A DNA stretch of 64,000 bases, from the NCBI GenBank assembly GCA_025201805.1, contig MU619384.1:1-64000 (forward strand). The letters run 5' to 3'. The DNA is from Parasitella parasitica (taxonomy: Eukaryota; Mucoromycota; Mucoromycetes; Mucorales; Mucoraceae). Position numbers and translations under genes: made by a program. The stretch's first letter is position 1. Each line of letters opens with the position of its first letter. Positions 36,314 to 47,527 of the stretch are shown in pieces. The notes below the pieces were generated by a model. The model did no database searches. It was not told the DNA's origin and worked only from the letters and a program-made list of their open reading frames with translations.

Positions 36314-37780
36314 TCACGGCTTTCGCATGGTGTAGTATATGTTGTTTGATGCGTATTCTTGATTATTTGTCATAGGAGAGTGATTGCAAGCGCTGTACAT
36401 TTGTTTATGAGTCAATACCGGTGTCTTACAAGGTTGAAGCGAGCTTGATTCTTCGTAGTCTTCTTCTACTCCACTATCTTCACTGTTATACTGGAAGGTA
36501 ATACCATTGGATGTGGAAGATTCTGATGGTTTTATCGCTAAAAGCCCATCTTCTTGATGAGAGCCTTCTTTGTTATCTTTTCCTCGGCACAATTTCAGCG
36601 ACTTGGGCAGCTCTTCTTCTGAGCAGCCAGCTGCATCATAATACATAGTAAGCATGCATTTCATTGCCTCGCACCAAGTGTATCTCTTTGCTTTTTTAAT
36701 TGCCTCAAGGCTCATACAATCAAGTAAATAACGTTGAGTGACCAAAGCCTTTAGCAATTCACGATATTTGTTTTGCTGATCTTTTACTGATAGATTCGTT
36801 GCATTCAACAATAACCCTGTGCGCTTATCATCAACCAAATCTCTGACGCCTTCTGCATCAAGTCCTACCACGGGCAAACCAGATGACATTGCTTCTAATA
36901 CAACCTGGCCAAATGTTTCTGTCACTGATGGGAAGGCGAAAATATCAGCTGATGCATATGCTTGTGATAAGTCTTGGCCTTGCAGATAACCTGTAAATGT
37001 TACGGGGATGCGTTTCGTCGAACAATATCCTTGAATCTCATGGAAAGCTGGGCCATGGCCTACTACAACTAAATGGCAGCTACTGTGATCCATATCTTTA
37101 TAGGCCTCGACGACTAAGCCGATGTTTTTTTCAAGAGACACTCGGCCAACATATATGATAACCGTCTTGTTCTGCGATTCAAGTGCTGAAATACCCATCC
37201 ATTGTGCTCGTAAATCCTCAGATCTTTGTGTAGGAGAAAAGAGAGAGGTATCCACTCCACGCGGCCACAATCTAACATTCTCAAATCCATGACTGCATAT
37301 AATGGACATTGTCGAAGGAGAAGGACAGGCAACAAATCGACTAAACGAGTGACAGTATCGGTTCCATCCCCACATGAATGATTTCAAGAATCCGTAACCA
37401 AAATGATCACAGTACACAGCAAGGTTAGTATGGTAAGAAGACACAATTGGGACATTGGGAAGATAATAGCGAACGACAGCGAGACCAAATGCTCCTAAAA
37501 ATACAGGATCAACCAGGTGAATTACATCCGGCTGAAATTCCATTAGTTTCTGCGTAAATTTTGGTCTCCAAAAGTTGAATTTAAGCTCTGGATACAGGAA
37601 AAACGGGATTCCGTATGTTCCAACTAGATCTGCACCCGCATAAGTCGCCATATTAGTTTCAGGCCCTAGCAGGATAACTTGATTGTCGGTTTTTGAGAGA
37701 TGTTCTAAAAGTCGAGCTAATGTACGTGTTACACCATCGACTTTGGGCAAGAAGTTCTCGGTGATGATTGCAATACGCAT
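36314..37780 (-). CDS. GT4-family glycosyltransferase, SQD2/MgtA-like
   Basis: Single exon, 488 residues, the start being the only Met before the conserved opening MRIAIITENFLPKVDGVTRT. It has a GT-B fold: an N-terminal Rossmann half (DVIHLVDPVFLGAFGL, SYHTNLAVYCDHFGYG, PRGVDTSLFSP) and a C-terminal GT4 half with YVGRVSLEKNI, VVVGHGP, FTGYLQGQDLSQAYASADIF and the E-x7-E motif in TETFGQVVLEAMSSG. The closest families known to me are sulfoquinovosyl/glucosyl diacylglycerol synthases and bacterial GDP-mannose-dependent mannosyltransferases, so a glycolipid substrate is likely but unproven. A Ser/Glu-rich tail (about 400-488) is extra. No signal peptide or membrane segment is seen. The lack of introns is unlike most neighbours. 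Confidence 0.85.
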   Translation of the reverse strand: MRIAIITENFLPKVDGVTRTLARLLEHLSKTDNQVILLGPETNMATYAGADLVGTYGIPFFLYPELKFNFWRPKFTQKLMEFQPDVIHLVDPVFLGAFGLAVVRYYLPNVPIVSSYHTNLAVYCDHFGYGFLKSFMWGWNRYCHSFSRFVACPSPSTMSIICSHGFENVRLWPRGVDTSLFSPTQRSEDLRAQWMGISALESQNKTVIIYVGRVSLEKNIGLVVEAYKDMDHSSCHLVVVGHGPAFHEIQGYCSTKRIPVTFTGYLQGQDLSQAYASADIFAFPSVTETFGQVVLEAMSSGLPVVGLDAEGVRDLVDDKRTGLLLNATNLSVKDQQNKYRELLKALVTQRYLLDCMSLEAIKKAKRYTWCEAMKCMLTMYYDAAGCSEEELPKSLKLCRGKDNKEGSHQEDGLLAIKPSESSTSNGITFQYNSEDSGVEEDYEESSSLQPCKTPVLTHKQMYSACNHSPMTNNQEYASNNIYYTMRKP

Positions 37781-37953
37781 AATAAAATGTCCAGGGGTTG
37801 TTTTGTGCGGATATCAAAGGTCTATTTTAAAAATAAAAAGCTATGGAAAACGAAAAATAAAAAGAAAGTCTGTTTTAAAGGAGAATATTTATCAGGATTT
37901 TCTGTCGTTGCAATTACTTCAATCTCTGTAACACTTTTTTTTTTTTTTTTTTT

Positions 37954-37963
37954 NNNNNNNNNN
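37954..37963. other. Assembly gap (10 N)
   Basis: Ten unknown bases inside a T run in the GT4 upstream region; the true T-run length is unknown. Confidence 0.95.
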
Positions 37964-38449
37964 TTTTTTTTGAATGACTCTTTTTTTTTTATAAAATGAA
38001 ATGTAATCAATGTTGTTCACATGATTTTGTATGTAAACCAATTTTCTAGCCATCTAGCATGACGTGCGGACATTTTTCATCAATGATTTGATAAGAGCTG
38101 CTTGTCTGCATTAAGTATTCAAATTTGCATGTGCCATGTATCATTGGCTTATTTGAATCATTCAAGAACAACAAGGTCAGTGCAGTCTGCTTTGTGTTTT
38201 AGTGCTAAATCTTGTCTAAACTAAGCAACCGACTGACCAATGTTCTAGCCATACCGTTCTTTTCATTGTGAAAACTTTAATTGGTCATACTCCTTGAACA
38301 TCCACGTTTTTACAAAACTTCACAGGGCTGGCTGAAATGAATTATCAGCAGGTCCATAAATGACAAGCAGGCAAGATTACAATTATTAATTTATATAACA
38401 CCTAATACCGAAAAAAAGAAAATTATTTTTAATCTATGTTCTCAATTGA

Positions 38450-38914
38450 TATACAGTCGTTCCTAGTGTCAAAGGGCGGCTTGTTTTCTCTCAAACGACA
38501 AGTTTCTTTTCCCTAAAGTTAGACATATTTAAACAATCTTTGATCATTGAGCGTTGCTCCTCGTTTAAACACTTCTTCAGAAACGTTCACAGAATGCTGT
38601 TTAAACGCATGGAGATGATTTGGAGGGACAAATTACAAGCTTCGGTAATTCTTGTGGGCTAAGTCTTCCTTGTCCTCAAACTTACTACGCTTGAATTTGT
38701 TCTCAACTACAGTGGCTCCATTCCCAAAGTTCGCTTTCCAATAAACTACATTTGCTTTGGTTTCCGACTAGAATGCGTCTTTACAGCATTCAGTGAACGT
38801 TTCTGAGAAGTGTTCAAATGAGGAGCAATACTCAATAATCTAACTTCAGGGAAAAGAAACTTGCCCTTTGAGAGAGAGAAAAAAACCGCCCTTGACGTTG
38901 GAATGACAGCAGTA
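38450..38914. mobile_element. Fold-back/MITE-like element with ~150-bp inverted repeats
   Basis: The left arm (38450 to about 38616) and right arm (about 38768-38914) are imperfect reverse complements. Shared blocks in order from the ends are CAAGGGCGG-type, TCTCTCAAA, AAGTTTCTTTTCCCT, AAGTTAGA, TTGCTCCTC, GAAACGTTCAC and GAATGCTGT. A spacer of about 150 bases lies between. Both ends abut TA, as expected for Tc1/mariner-type insertion. There is no room for a transposase, so it is probably a non-autonomous element; arm divergence suggests it is old. Confidence 0.75.
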
Positions 38915-39576
38915 TTAAAATAATTATCAAACATGCCGACAAAATAGCTCCTGCTTTGTCAATGTACCACAAGCTGAACAGAAAATCGAGACTCTCGAAT
39001 GCTTGAGTATAATAAAACAGCTTGTTGCTATGTGATAAATTAATTTGATTATGATTGCCACGACAACAACTTTAACTGTATGATCCTATATTAAATTTTT
39101 ATATCCTGATGCAAAGAACTAACAAACATTTATCCATTGAGCTTGTTTTTTAGACAATGATGATCCATTTGGATGGCTCATACATGACGAATCACCAATT
39201 AGGTTCTTCCTTATAGGCTAACTTTCAGACATCATGTATAGTGCCTGAATATCTTTGGCACACATTAGCTCAAAACGTACGTTGATATCACGGCCAAACT
39301 CTGAAACCTATCAAACATTCAAAGGCTCGCCTGAATCCGAGAAGTCTGAATTTAGCTCCTTGATGTACGGACTCTTAAAATAGTCGTGTTGAGGCACCAT
39401 ATAAAACGGGACAAACGCATCTGTTCTTTTTGGATAAAAAGAACCCTCCCTTGATTTACATTATATATATATATATATCTATATTCGTATCGTTCGTATA
39501 AAAGAGACCATTTTCATTATTATTTTTTACATCTTTCCTCCTTCCTCTTTATTTTTTAACGCTAAAAAATCAACAA

Positions 39577-42509
39577 ATGTACTATAGGTCTTGGATATCA
39601 TGCATTTTTATATCCACTGTGTTACCATTTTTGATACTAGGTAGTAACCTTATATATTCCGGCACGCACCACACATAAAACAATAGTAACAAATTTTCAC
39701 AGGGCACAGTTTCCATGACAATCAATTAAATAGAATCGAGTCGATATCGAACTTAAATGTCCAGATTGCACCTAGATCTCGAACTTTTTTTGAGAAAAGA
39801 TCCCAATCAGCGAATCCAGAACGCCAGTCAAAAAAACTCGAACATGACGACTCAATTCGACTTTCGTTGAACGCCTACAATCAAACATTCTATCTACATC
39901 TCGAACCAAATCTTGATTTATTCCATCCTGAAGCTGTTGTGCACCATAATGGAGAGACTACAAGCCAGCGTATTCAGCGACAGGATATTCTGGTTTATAA
40001 AGGCCATGTTGTTCAGTCTTTTGATATGGATAATCGCTGGATCCAAGAAAAAGCAGGTATCTTGCAATTTAATTCAGAGGCAACAAAGCTTGGATGGGCC
40101 AGAATATTGATACGACATGATTTAATGTTAAAGTGAGGATTGCATCTGTACAATAAAAACAAAAAAGGTTATAGATTCACTTATATTTACATATATACAG
40201 GCACAAAACCGATCAACCTATCATTGAGGGTGCATTCAAGATCAAAAACGACATCTATCATATAAAATCAACTGCGAATTATAACCTTGTCAAAAGATCC
40301 GTAGATATTGCCGCTCTTCATTCGGATATGATGGTCATTTATCGTGATTCTGACACGCAGCAGCAGCCACAACAACAACAGATAGTAGCATCCAAATCAC
40401 ATGGATGTGGATTTGACAATCTGCTTCACAGATCACTCGTCAAACGAGGAGACGAACAGTTGCAATCAAACAATGGGTTTACCAAGCTGACTGGTCAGGG
40501 GTGCCCTACCACCAAAAAAAGTAATTATTGTGATTCTCCCTCATTGCAATTAATTTATTACTAATGAATATATTTGTATGATATAGTCAATTATATGGGA
40601 GCAGGTAAAAATAGATGACAAAAATAAAACAAACAATTTACCAACTACCCTTTAATTTTATCAGCTGCCGATTGCACTTATGTCCAGTACTACAAAAGCG
40701 TTGATAATGCGAAAACTCAAATCATCAATAATTTTAACATGGCCTCTGCTGTTTTTGAAGAAACATTCAACATATCACTTGGTTTGATCAACATCACAAT
40801 CATGGACCGCAGCTGTCCCGCTCAAATTGACAAGAATGTCGACTGGAACAGAGCCTGTAATGGCAGTTACTCTCTGGGAGATCGACTGAGCGATTTCAGC
40901 CTTTGGAGATCAAAAATGAGCAACGATGGAGCGGGTCTTTGGCATTTGATGACAAATTGCGCGTGAGTATATATGGTTTTATGATTTGATTGTTAGTGCT
41001 GACCAATATACAAATTAATAGCACGGGGGTAGAAGTAGGTTTGGCCTGGTTGAAACAATTGTGTAATACAGATGCAGCTGCCCAAATCAGTTCAGACGGA
41101 AAAGAGCACTTTGTTTCCGGTACTGGTGTATCTGCAATAAGTAAGCCCAAGCATCTAAACAAGCACTTTTTTTTTTTTTTTTTTATTGACAAACATTATT
41201 AGCACGAGACGAATGGAAAGTAGTTGCACACGAAATTGGGCATGGTTTTGGTAAGGCTCAAGATGTAAATATCCAAAAGCTATGTATGATTAACGAGTCT
41301 TTATATTTCTCAGGTGCTATCCATGACTGCACAGCAGACGATTGCCCTTGTGTGGGCGAAGATTGCCAATGCTGTCAGCTCAGCTCAAATCAATGCGATT
41401 CAAGTGGGTATTTGATGAGTGCACTTAGCAACAGATCTGCAGAGACATTCAGCCCATGTTCAGTCAATACCATCTGTAACGCCTTTCCTGGTATCGGGTC
41501 TTGTTTAGTTGATGCAAACGACAAGCTTCATCAAGTCTATCAATTAAATTCGTGTGGCAACGGTATCCAAGAAGAAGGCGAAGAATGCGATACGAATGGC
41601 GTCGATACAGCGTGCTGCGACGCTACAACCTGCAAATTGAAACCAACTGCCGTTTGCGAAGACTCTAATCAAAGCTGCTGTCAGAGTTGTCAAATCAAGC
41701 CCAAAAACGACCTCTGCCGACCAGCGTCATCCCCCTGTGACCTTGAAGAGTATTGTACAGGCAATTCAGCTGAATGCCCAGCAGATGCATACGTACGAGA
41801 CGGTGCAGCATGCGGATCAGATGGCTATACATGCGCTTCCGGACAATGCACTTCTCGAGATGAGCAATGCCTTTCTCGTGGTTCGGTGCTGAATGTCACG
41901 CAATCCTGTATGCGAAACAATGAAGAGTGTAGATTGTTATGTAATTCGCCTAGTGGCGACAAATGCTTGATGTTCAGTGGCAATTTTATCGATGGTACGC
42001 CTTGTGGGTTTGGAGGTAGATGTCTTTCTGGCGATTGTCAAAACGGTGGGCCTATTGGCAGCAGCATGCTTTATCTTGGCGACCATAAAAATGTAGCCAT
42101 TCCGATTGGAATCGTTGTATTTCTAGTGATATCTGCCTTTGCGCTTCTCTTGTTCTGGCTTGGATGCTGTCCTTGCACAGGCTGCAAAGAAAAAAGACCA
42201 AGAAGAAGTGTGCGAGCTGCCAGTTCAGCCAGCTCACATTACTACTCCCATAGTGGCTCTATGGATTTACCTGACTATGCTGAATTCGTCCCAACGACAA
42301 AATTCGGTGAACAAGTGAAACATTCGCTAGATTTCATGACGCCACCGCCTTACACCTCTATCAGCACAGATCAACAGCAGCATCAGACTAAAGAAAAACG
42401 CAATCTAAACGATTCAACATCTCCTTGTCCATCATCGTCGTCTTCATCCTCCAGTTTGGCGGCAATTGTAAATACTGAAGACACAACGAAAACCGAAAAG
42501 AATGAATAA
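39577..42509 (+). CDS. ADAM-type metalloprotease with disintegrin domain
   Basis: Eight exons: 39577-39640, 39703-40132, 40201-40520, 40587-40604, 40665-40962, 41022-41140, 41203-41250, 41314-42509; 830 residues. The first exon encodes a signal peptide (MYYRSWISCIFISTVLPFLI). A prodomain follows to about residue 240. The reprolysin (M12B) domain has the zinc motif HEIGHGFGAIHD (His426, Glu427, His430, His436) and a Met-turn in GYLMSAL. A cysteine-rich disintegrin region (CGNGIQEEGEECD to CPADAYVRDG) and a Cys-rich stretch come next, then a membrane helix (about 693-718) and a cytosolic tail rich in Pro and Ser. A type I surface sheddase is expected. Exon 4 is an 18-base micro-exon. No furin-type RxxR site was looked for in detail beyond LVKRGDE. 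Confidence 0.92.
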
Positions 42510-42611
42510 TGATGTAAAAAAAAATACCCTTTTGTAACATATATAATGTAGTCAATTATCATAGAGTTTATTCAAATAAAATTAAATATTACCCCTCCCC
42601 CCCCAACCCCG

Positions 42612-44165
42612 TTAGGAAAGACTTTCGAGAACAGTTGCTAACGTTTTCATGTCGTCTCTTATGCTCTTTGCAAATCGAACGACCTTTTCCTTGTTGTCTA
42701 ATACTTCAATTGTCTGCGTAAGTGCATTGTATCTCACAGAAAATGGTCGATTCATTTTAGCTGCAAAATCCCTCACTTTCTCTTGCGCATCTTTGAATGA
42801 TTCCGCTACAAAGTAAGTCGGCTGAAATTCTGTAATGGGGTATTTTTGAAGCGCAGTTTTCGAAGGATCGAATGGCTTAAGTTCAGGTTTATCCGACAAC
42901 GCATACTCGAGCTCACCAAACGAACTTAATAACCCAGCGCCGTAGGCTTTCACTTCTCCATCTTGACGGCACAAACCAAACTCCACTGTAAACCAGAAAA
43001 TAGTAGCTAACTTGGATATATCCTCGTCTGAAGCACCGAGAGATGCCAGACCGATTTCTTGAGAAAAGTCGGCAAAGTCAGGATCAGCAAACTAAGCATA
43101 AAATATTTAGTCAACTGATTGCGACCACCACATGTACATGCCATATATATGTAAAAAAAGCAAAAAAAAACAAAAAACTTACTAATGGAACATGACCTAG
43201 CAATTCATGGCAAACGTCAGGCTCCGGCGTGTAAAATGGCTTTGAAGAGTGTCTGATGTATTGGGTAGAGTAGAAAATTCTGAATGCAAACGAATTCAAG
43301 AAATCGCGGCTGGATAACAAACCCATGACGGGGCGAATAGTGAAGCCTGTGCAGTCCTTTAGGAAGCGAGAGATTTGCTCGATTTGCGGAATTTTCTTTT
43401 CATTGTAGCCACAATTTTGGATCAAAAGAGGCAGCACATACTGATGTTCACGGCATGCATGTGTCGGGTACATGGCAGTCAATCCACGGAAGACTTTGCC
43501 CCAAGTCTCGTTTTCTTCATCAGTGTACTCGATCTCAGGAACAGACTGGCCGGTACGATAGGTCTTTGCAATGCGAGTGATTTCGGCACGGCGGGCACGA
43601 TAAACAGGATCATTAGCACCGGGATGGTCAGAGCCTATTGCCTCATGTTAGCATTCACGATTACCGTGGGAAAAATGTATACTTTACTGAGTTCTTCGCC
43701 CATTTCCAAGACCTTGTCGGCAAAAGTGTCCAAATCTGTCAGCTTGCGTGGGAACCAAGGGACGCTATCTAAAGAAAAGTTTCGCACGCTCAGTATAATC
43801 AAAGACTGACAGGCCATCATTAGATATAATATATACCTCCAGTGGTACTGTCAGATCCTATAACACGCACGTCTTTTGTATGCTTGCGAAGACCTTCGAC
43901 GACATTGGCTACTTGCATCGCATCCTTGGCATCAAAGTCAACAAAAAAGTCGTAATCCCACTCTTGGGTGCGGCTAGGACGACTACATGGCACGGTGAAT
44001 ATGGCATAAAAAAAGCATCCGTGTTCAGACTTACGATTCAATACGAGTGAGGGAAATGTCCATGGCCTTGATGGCGGCCAAGCAGCTCTCAAGGCCTCCG
44101 ATCTTGTCTTGGATGGCAAAACATAGGGTAGTTTTCAGATTCTGGTTGGTGTTGGCAGGCGACAT
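42612..44165 (-). CDS. PAH: Phenylalanine 4-hydroxylase-type aromatic amino-acid hydroxylase
   Basis: Five exons: 44165-44035, 43982-43837, 43768-43688, 43634-43183, 43091-42612; 429 residues. The N-terminus is an ACT regulatory domain ([21 protein letters not shown]). The catalytic domain has [38 protein letters not shown] and the iron ligands His262, His267 (CHELLGH) and Glu307 (FWFTVEFGL), each offset exactly 23 from human PAH His285, His290 and Glu330. It converts Phe to Tyr using oxygen and a pterin. The C-terminal helix is short. Most fungi lack this enzyme; some early-diverging fungi (for example Mortierella) have it. Tyr or Trp hydroxylase activity cannot be excluded from sequence alone. 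It is convergent with the ADAM gene, with about 100 bases between their stops. Confidence 0.93.
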
Positions 44166-44954
44166 TTCTTACTGTTTGCTAATGAAGAAAAAGAGAGTAA
44201 AAATAGAAATAAATGAGAGGGTTTTTATGGAGCATCAGCCGGAAAGGCTTTGATTTGCATTTTGCCACGATCACGTGCGCATAATTGTTGAACCCTCTGT
44301 TCATGCAAATGATGTCAGAAATTTAATTGCTTCAAGTAAGCGATACATTCATTAACTATTCAAGAGTAATGTTCACACGATATCTTGCGCAGCACAAAAC
44401 AAGCAATCACTGTAAATTCCTGGGTCAGCGAGGCAAAAAGTTACGAGTGCATTGCTAATCAGTAGGCCCTAGATTTCAGTGGTCGCCCGAATTTTGATGC
44501 AATGCATGATGCTTGTCAGCTTCAAACATGCATGTCGTATTAGCCAATGCTAGACAGGGTGCATACGCTGCCTTTCGTGTCCTCGTAACAATGCAGTCAT
44601 CCCCAGCAATTCCACAGCCAGCCTCAACAGGAAAATAAATATGTTGATGCATCTTCTCAAATTCCATTATGCTGGGTGATTTTCTATAGCTTCACAGTGG
44701 AGTGATGGGACTTCATGTTCACTCGGCAATTAGTGATGTCAAGCGTATATAGTTTCTTCCAGAACGCTTTAGTATTGGTATACTTTGAATCAGTACTTTG
44801 ATCATTTTACAATTGATAAATTGTCGTTCTACTGGTGTACAGTGATTCTACACAAGTAAACAACTTTTATTTTGTATCATGTTGCAATTAATTGTATATG
44901 CTTGAGTGCAAGCAGTAGTAGTAGGGTATGCATCATCCTAAAGACATATTGTCT
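44166..44954. other. Intergenic, PAH promoter and MFS 3' end
   Basis: About 790 bases holding the PAH upstream region and the MFS 3' region. A minus frame at 44476-44667 is short and unremarkable. No gene is called. Confidence 0.55.
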
Positions 44955-47093
44955 TTACTCTTTTCTATTGTCATAAACTTCTGTAATGGACAGAGTATTT
45001 TCATTTACAGCCTCGTTTTGATGATCATCGTTGATTTCTTTCTTGTCCAAAGAAGCAGCAGTTGTATCCGACTTGACGTTGTTCATGTCTTCTCTCATAA
45101 CATAAGCCTTAAGCCCTAATGTGGCCACTAAACCAGCAGCAGCAAACGCAAAAGATCCCCAAAAAGACATTTTTACGGCCTGCATATATGCATCCAATAC
45201 AGTAGACCGTGTTGGCTCTGGCAAACTCCACACATAAGCAGAGCTTTGTCGCACCTGCTCAGGAACCACTCCTGGTAGTTGCAAAGCACTTAACTTGGTA
45301 GCCAAGGTATTGGAGAGTATACTTCCTTGCGCTGTAATGCCTGTGATGCCCCCTACCTGATCACAAAAAGTCATAAATGCTACCATGGACGACACGCTGA
45401 GTAAAATAAATTAGGCTTGGATATTGTGTTACGTGGAATGATTATACATAAGGACTTACTGTTCAATGAAAACAGATGCCTGTGCTGTAATGATCTCACT
45501 GTTAATCATGCCACCACTGCCAATGCCTGTCACCACCATCAGTCCAACAATCAGTCCACGACTCGAGTCAACTTTCAGCAATTGCAAAAGCCCACACGCA
45601 ATGACAAGTATGCAAAGTGAGCTCCTCGAGGCCCATGTGTAGGTTCCAGTTTTGACGATAGCAAGCCCTGTAAGCACATTAAAGATACAAGCCAACAGTA
45701 CTAGACATAGCAGTTCCAAGTTAGATGCCATAGACGGTTCTTGCCGTATCACCGAGAGATAGAGAGGAACGTAGGTCATGAGAGATTGAAAGCATCCACC
45801 GTAGCAAAATGCAGCTATCAGAATAAGCACAGAGCTGCGATTTGCAAAGATCCCGCGGGGGACGATTGGATTCTTTGCCATTTTTTGTTCATAAACGCCA
45901 AAGATGATCAATAATACACCGGCAACACATAATAAAGCGATGATCACAGCATTGCTCCATGCGTAAGTCGTTCCTCCCCAACTTAGCGCTAGCACAAGAC
46001 AGACTACACCGCCGCACCAAAGAAACACACCCACGAAATCAATCTGACTTGGTTGCTCGCTATAGACATTGCAATGGCCTTCAATGGCAACGAAAATCAA
46101 TCCTAATGCAACAACACAGCTACGAAAGATGTCAGTTGGCACTTTTCTTTGCAAGATCCACGAAGCTCGACTTACAATCCAAGCTACAAATACGAATCCA
46201 TTCGGTATAATTAGAACGGCACACATGTACTAGTAATGCACACTTACAGCCATCCAGAAGACCGATCTCCAGCTAGTATTTTCTGCAGCAACACCGCCTG
46301 TAATCCATGGCTCATATTAGTCATCACATGCCGGTTATGACAACATGCTACATACCAACAAGGGCTCCTACGACGTAGCCCAAGCCCCAAGATATCCCCA
46401 GCATGGATTGATATATGCCAATATATCGAACAGGTATATAGTCTATATACTCAGTCTGCATAAACAAACTTGACGACCAATCTTCTACTATTTCCCATTA
46501 AATACCTGCCACTACAATCTTCATCAGCGTGTCGAATGCGCCTATACCCAAACCACACAATGCACGTGCAACAATCAGCATCACCATCGATTGTGCCGCT
46601 CCACAAAGCACTGCGCCTATCAGGTAACTGCATGTAGCAAACAAGAAGCAAATCCTTCGGCCAAACATATCTGCACATTTCCCATACAAAGGCTGTGATG
46701 TCGATGCTGTTAAAAGAAAGGCCTAATATCAGCATTTTGGGTGTGTGAGTATATCTTGGATTTGTGATTATTAATCGAGAGTCATGATTCATACAGTGTT
46801 GACCCACCCATATAAACCAAAACTATTGAATTCTATTGCGCTCATCAGTACACCCCACTATACATGTCTGGATCATACTTGCCTGAAGCTATTAATGGCG
46901 TGTTGCTCGCTACAATAATGTTGTCAAAAGCTGCCAAGAACGAAACTACGCATAAACTTGCTAAAATAATGAATATGGCAGGAGTTTTTCTGTGCTGCTT
47001 TCAGAATATGACAACTCACGATGCAATAGTCAAGTAGAGTCGCTTCGATGATGTTTTTTGACCTTCTAAATCATGATCTGTTTGTTGTATCAT
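44955..47093 (-). CDS. Major facilitator superfamily drug:H+ antiporter-like transporter
   Basis: Eight exons: 47093-47020, 46989-46883, 46832-46795, 46722-46506, 46442-46356, 46297-46248, 46229-45460, 45396-44955; 594 residues. Features of 14-helix fungal transporters appear in order: FDNIIVASNTPLIAS, EFNSFGLYGWVNTAFLL, the motif A-like GKCADMFGRR, ARALCGLGIGAF and the motif C-like SMLGISWGLGYVVG, then hydrophobic helices to about residue 560 and a charged C-terminus. Plasma- or vacuolar-membrane export of small molecules is likely; substrate unknown. Intron 2 fits best as GC-AG (donor GCAAGT), restoring the canonical IAS-EFNSF. Intron 1 comes out at only 30 bases, so the first 25 residues are uncertain. 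A small unknown gene diverges 100 bases upstream. Confidence 0.82.
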
Positions 47094-47192
47094 TTTTTTA
47101 GCTTTGTTGAAAGAAATAAACTTTATTCCATGAAGGAATTTGTGAACTTCATATATATTGCCAATGCTGCGTTTCAATTCTACAGAACGACG

Positions 47193-47527
47193 ATGATGCT
47201 GCCAGCTGTACCTGACCTCTCAACATTGCCAGCACCAAGACATCTTGCAGCCGAAAAAAAAATTATTGCACTTGAAATTTTGCAGATTAATCAGCTATTC
47301 TCACACAAACAAAGGTAAAAAAAAAAATGAAGCCATCCAGTTTCACACACTATCATATAGATTAAACCCTATCCAGAGTAGATTTCTGCATGTTTGGATA
47401 TGTTGCAGTTTCTCCATACTTGATCTGGAAAGATGGTGATAGTCTGGTCCCTCCTTCACAGTTCTACAATCGGACATGGTGTTCCCTTCAAAACATTTTT
47501 ATGCGGTTGCAAAGTGAACACATGTAA
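47193..47527 (+). CDS. Small unknown gene or gene remnant
   Basis: Two exons, 47193-47314 and 47377-47527, give 90 residues. The first (MMLPAVPDLSTLPAPRHLAA...) joins at a GT-AG intron to VDFCMFGYVAVSPYLIW and ...PPSQFYNRTWCSLQNIF. Composition is clearly coding-like, and the splice keeps the frame across an otherwise frame-broken region. Coding-like DNA seems to continue in another frame after the stop (about 47562-47622, AYMYDFLKTSKQNFSHI), so this may be the visible part of a longer or decayed gene. It shares a 100-base upstream region with the MFS transporter. I do not recognise the family. Confidence 0.4.

Larger units (their letters stand above)
37781..39576. other. Intergenic region with fold-back element
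   Basis: Contains a 10-base N gap within a T run (37954-37963), the inverted-repeat element at 38450-38914 and a TA repeat (about 39463-39478) roughly 100 bases before the ADAM start, where a promoter is expected. No gene is seen. Confidence 0.6.
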
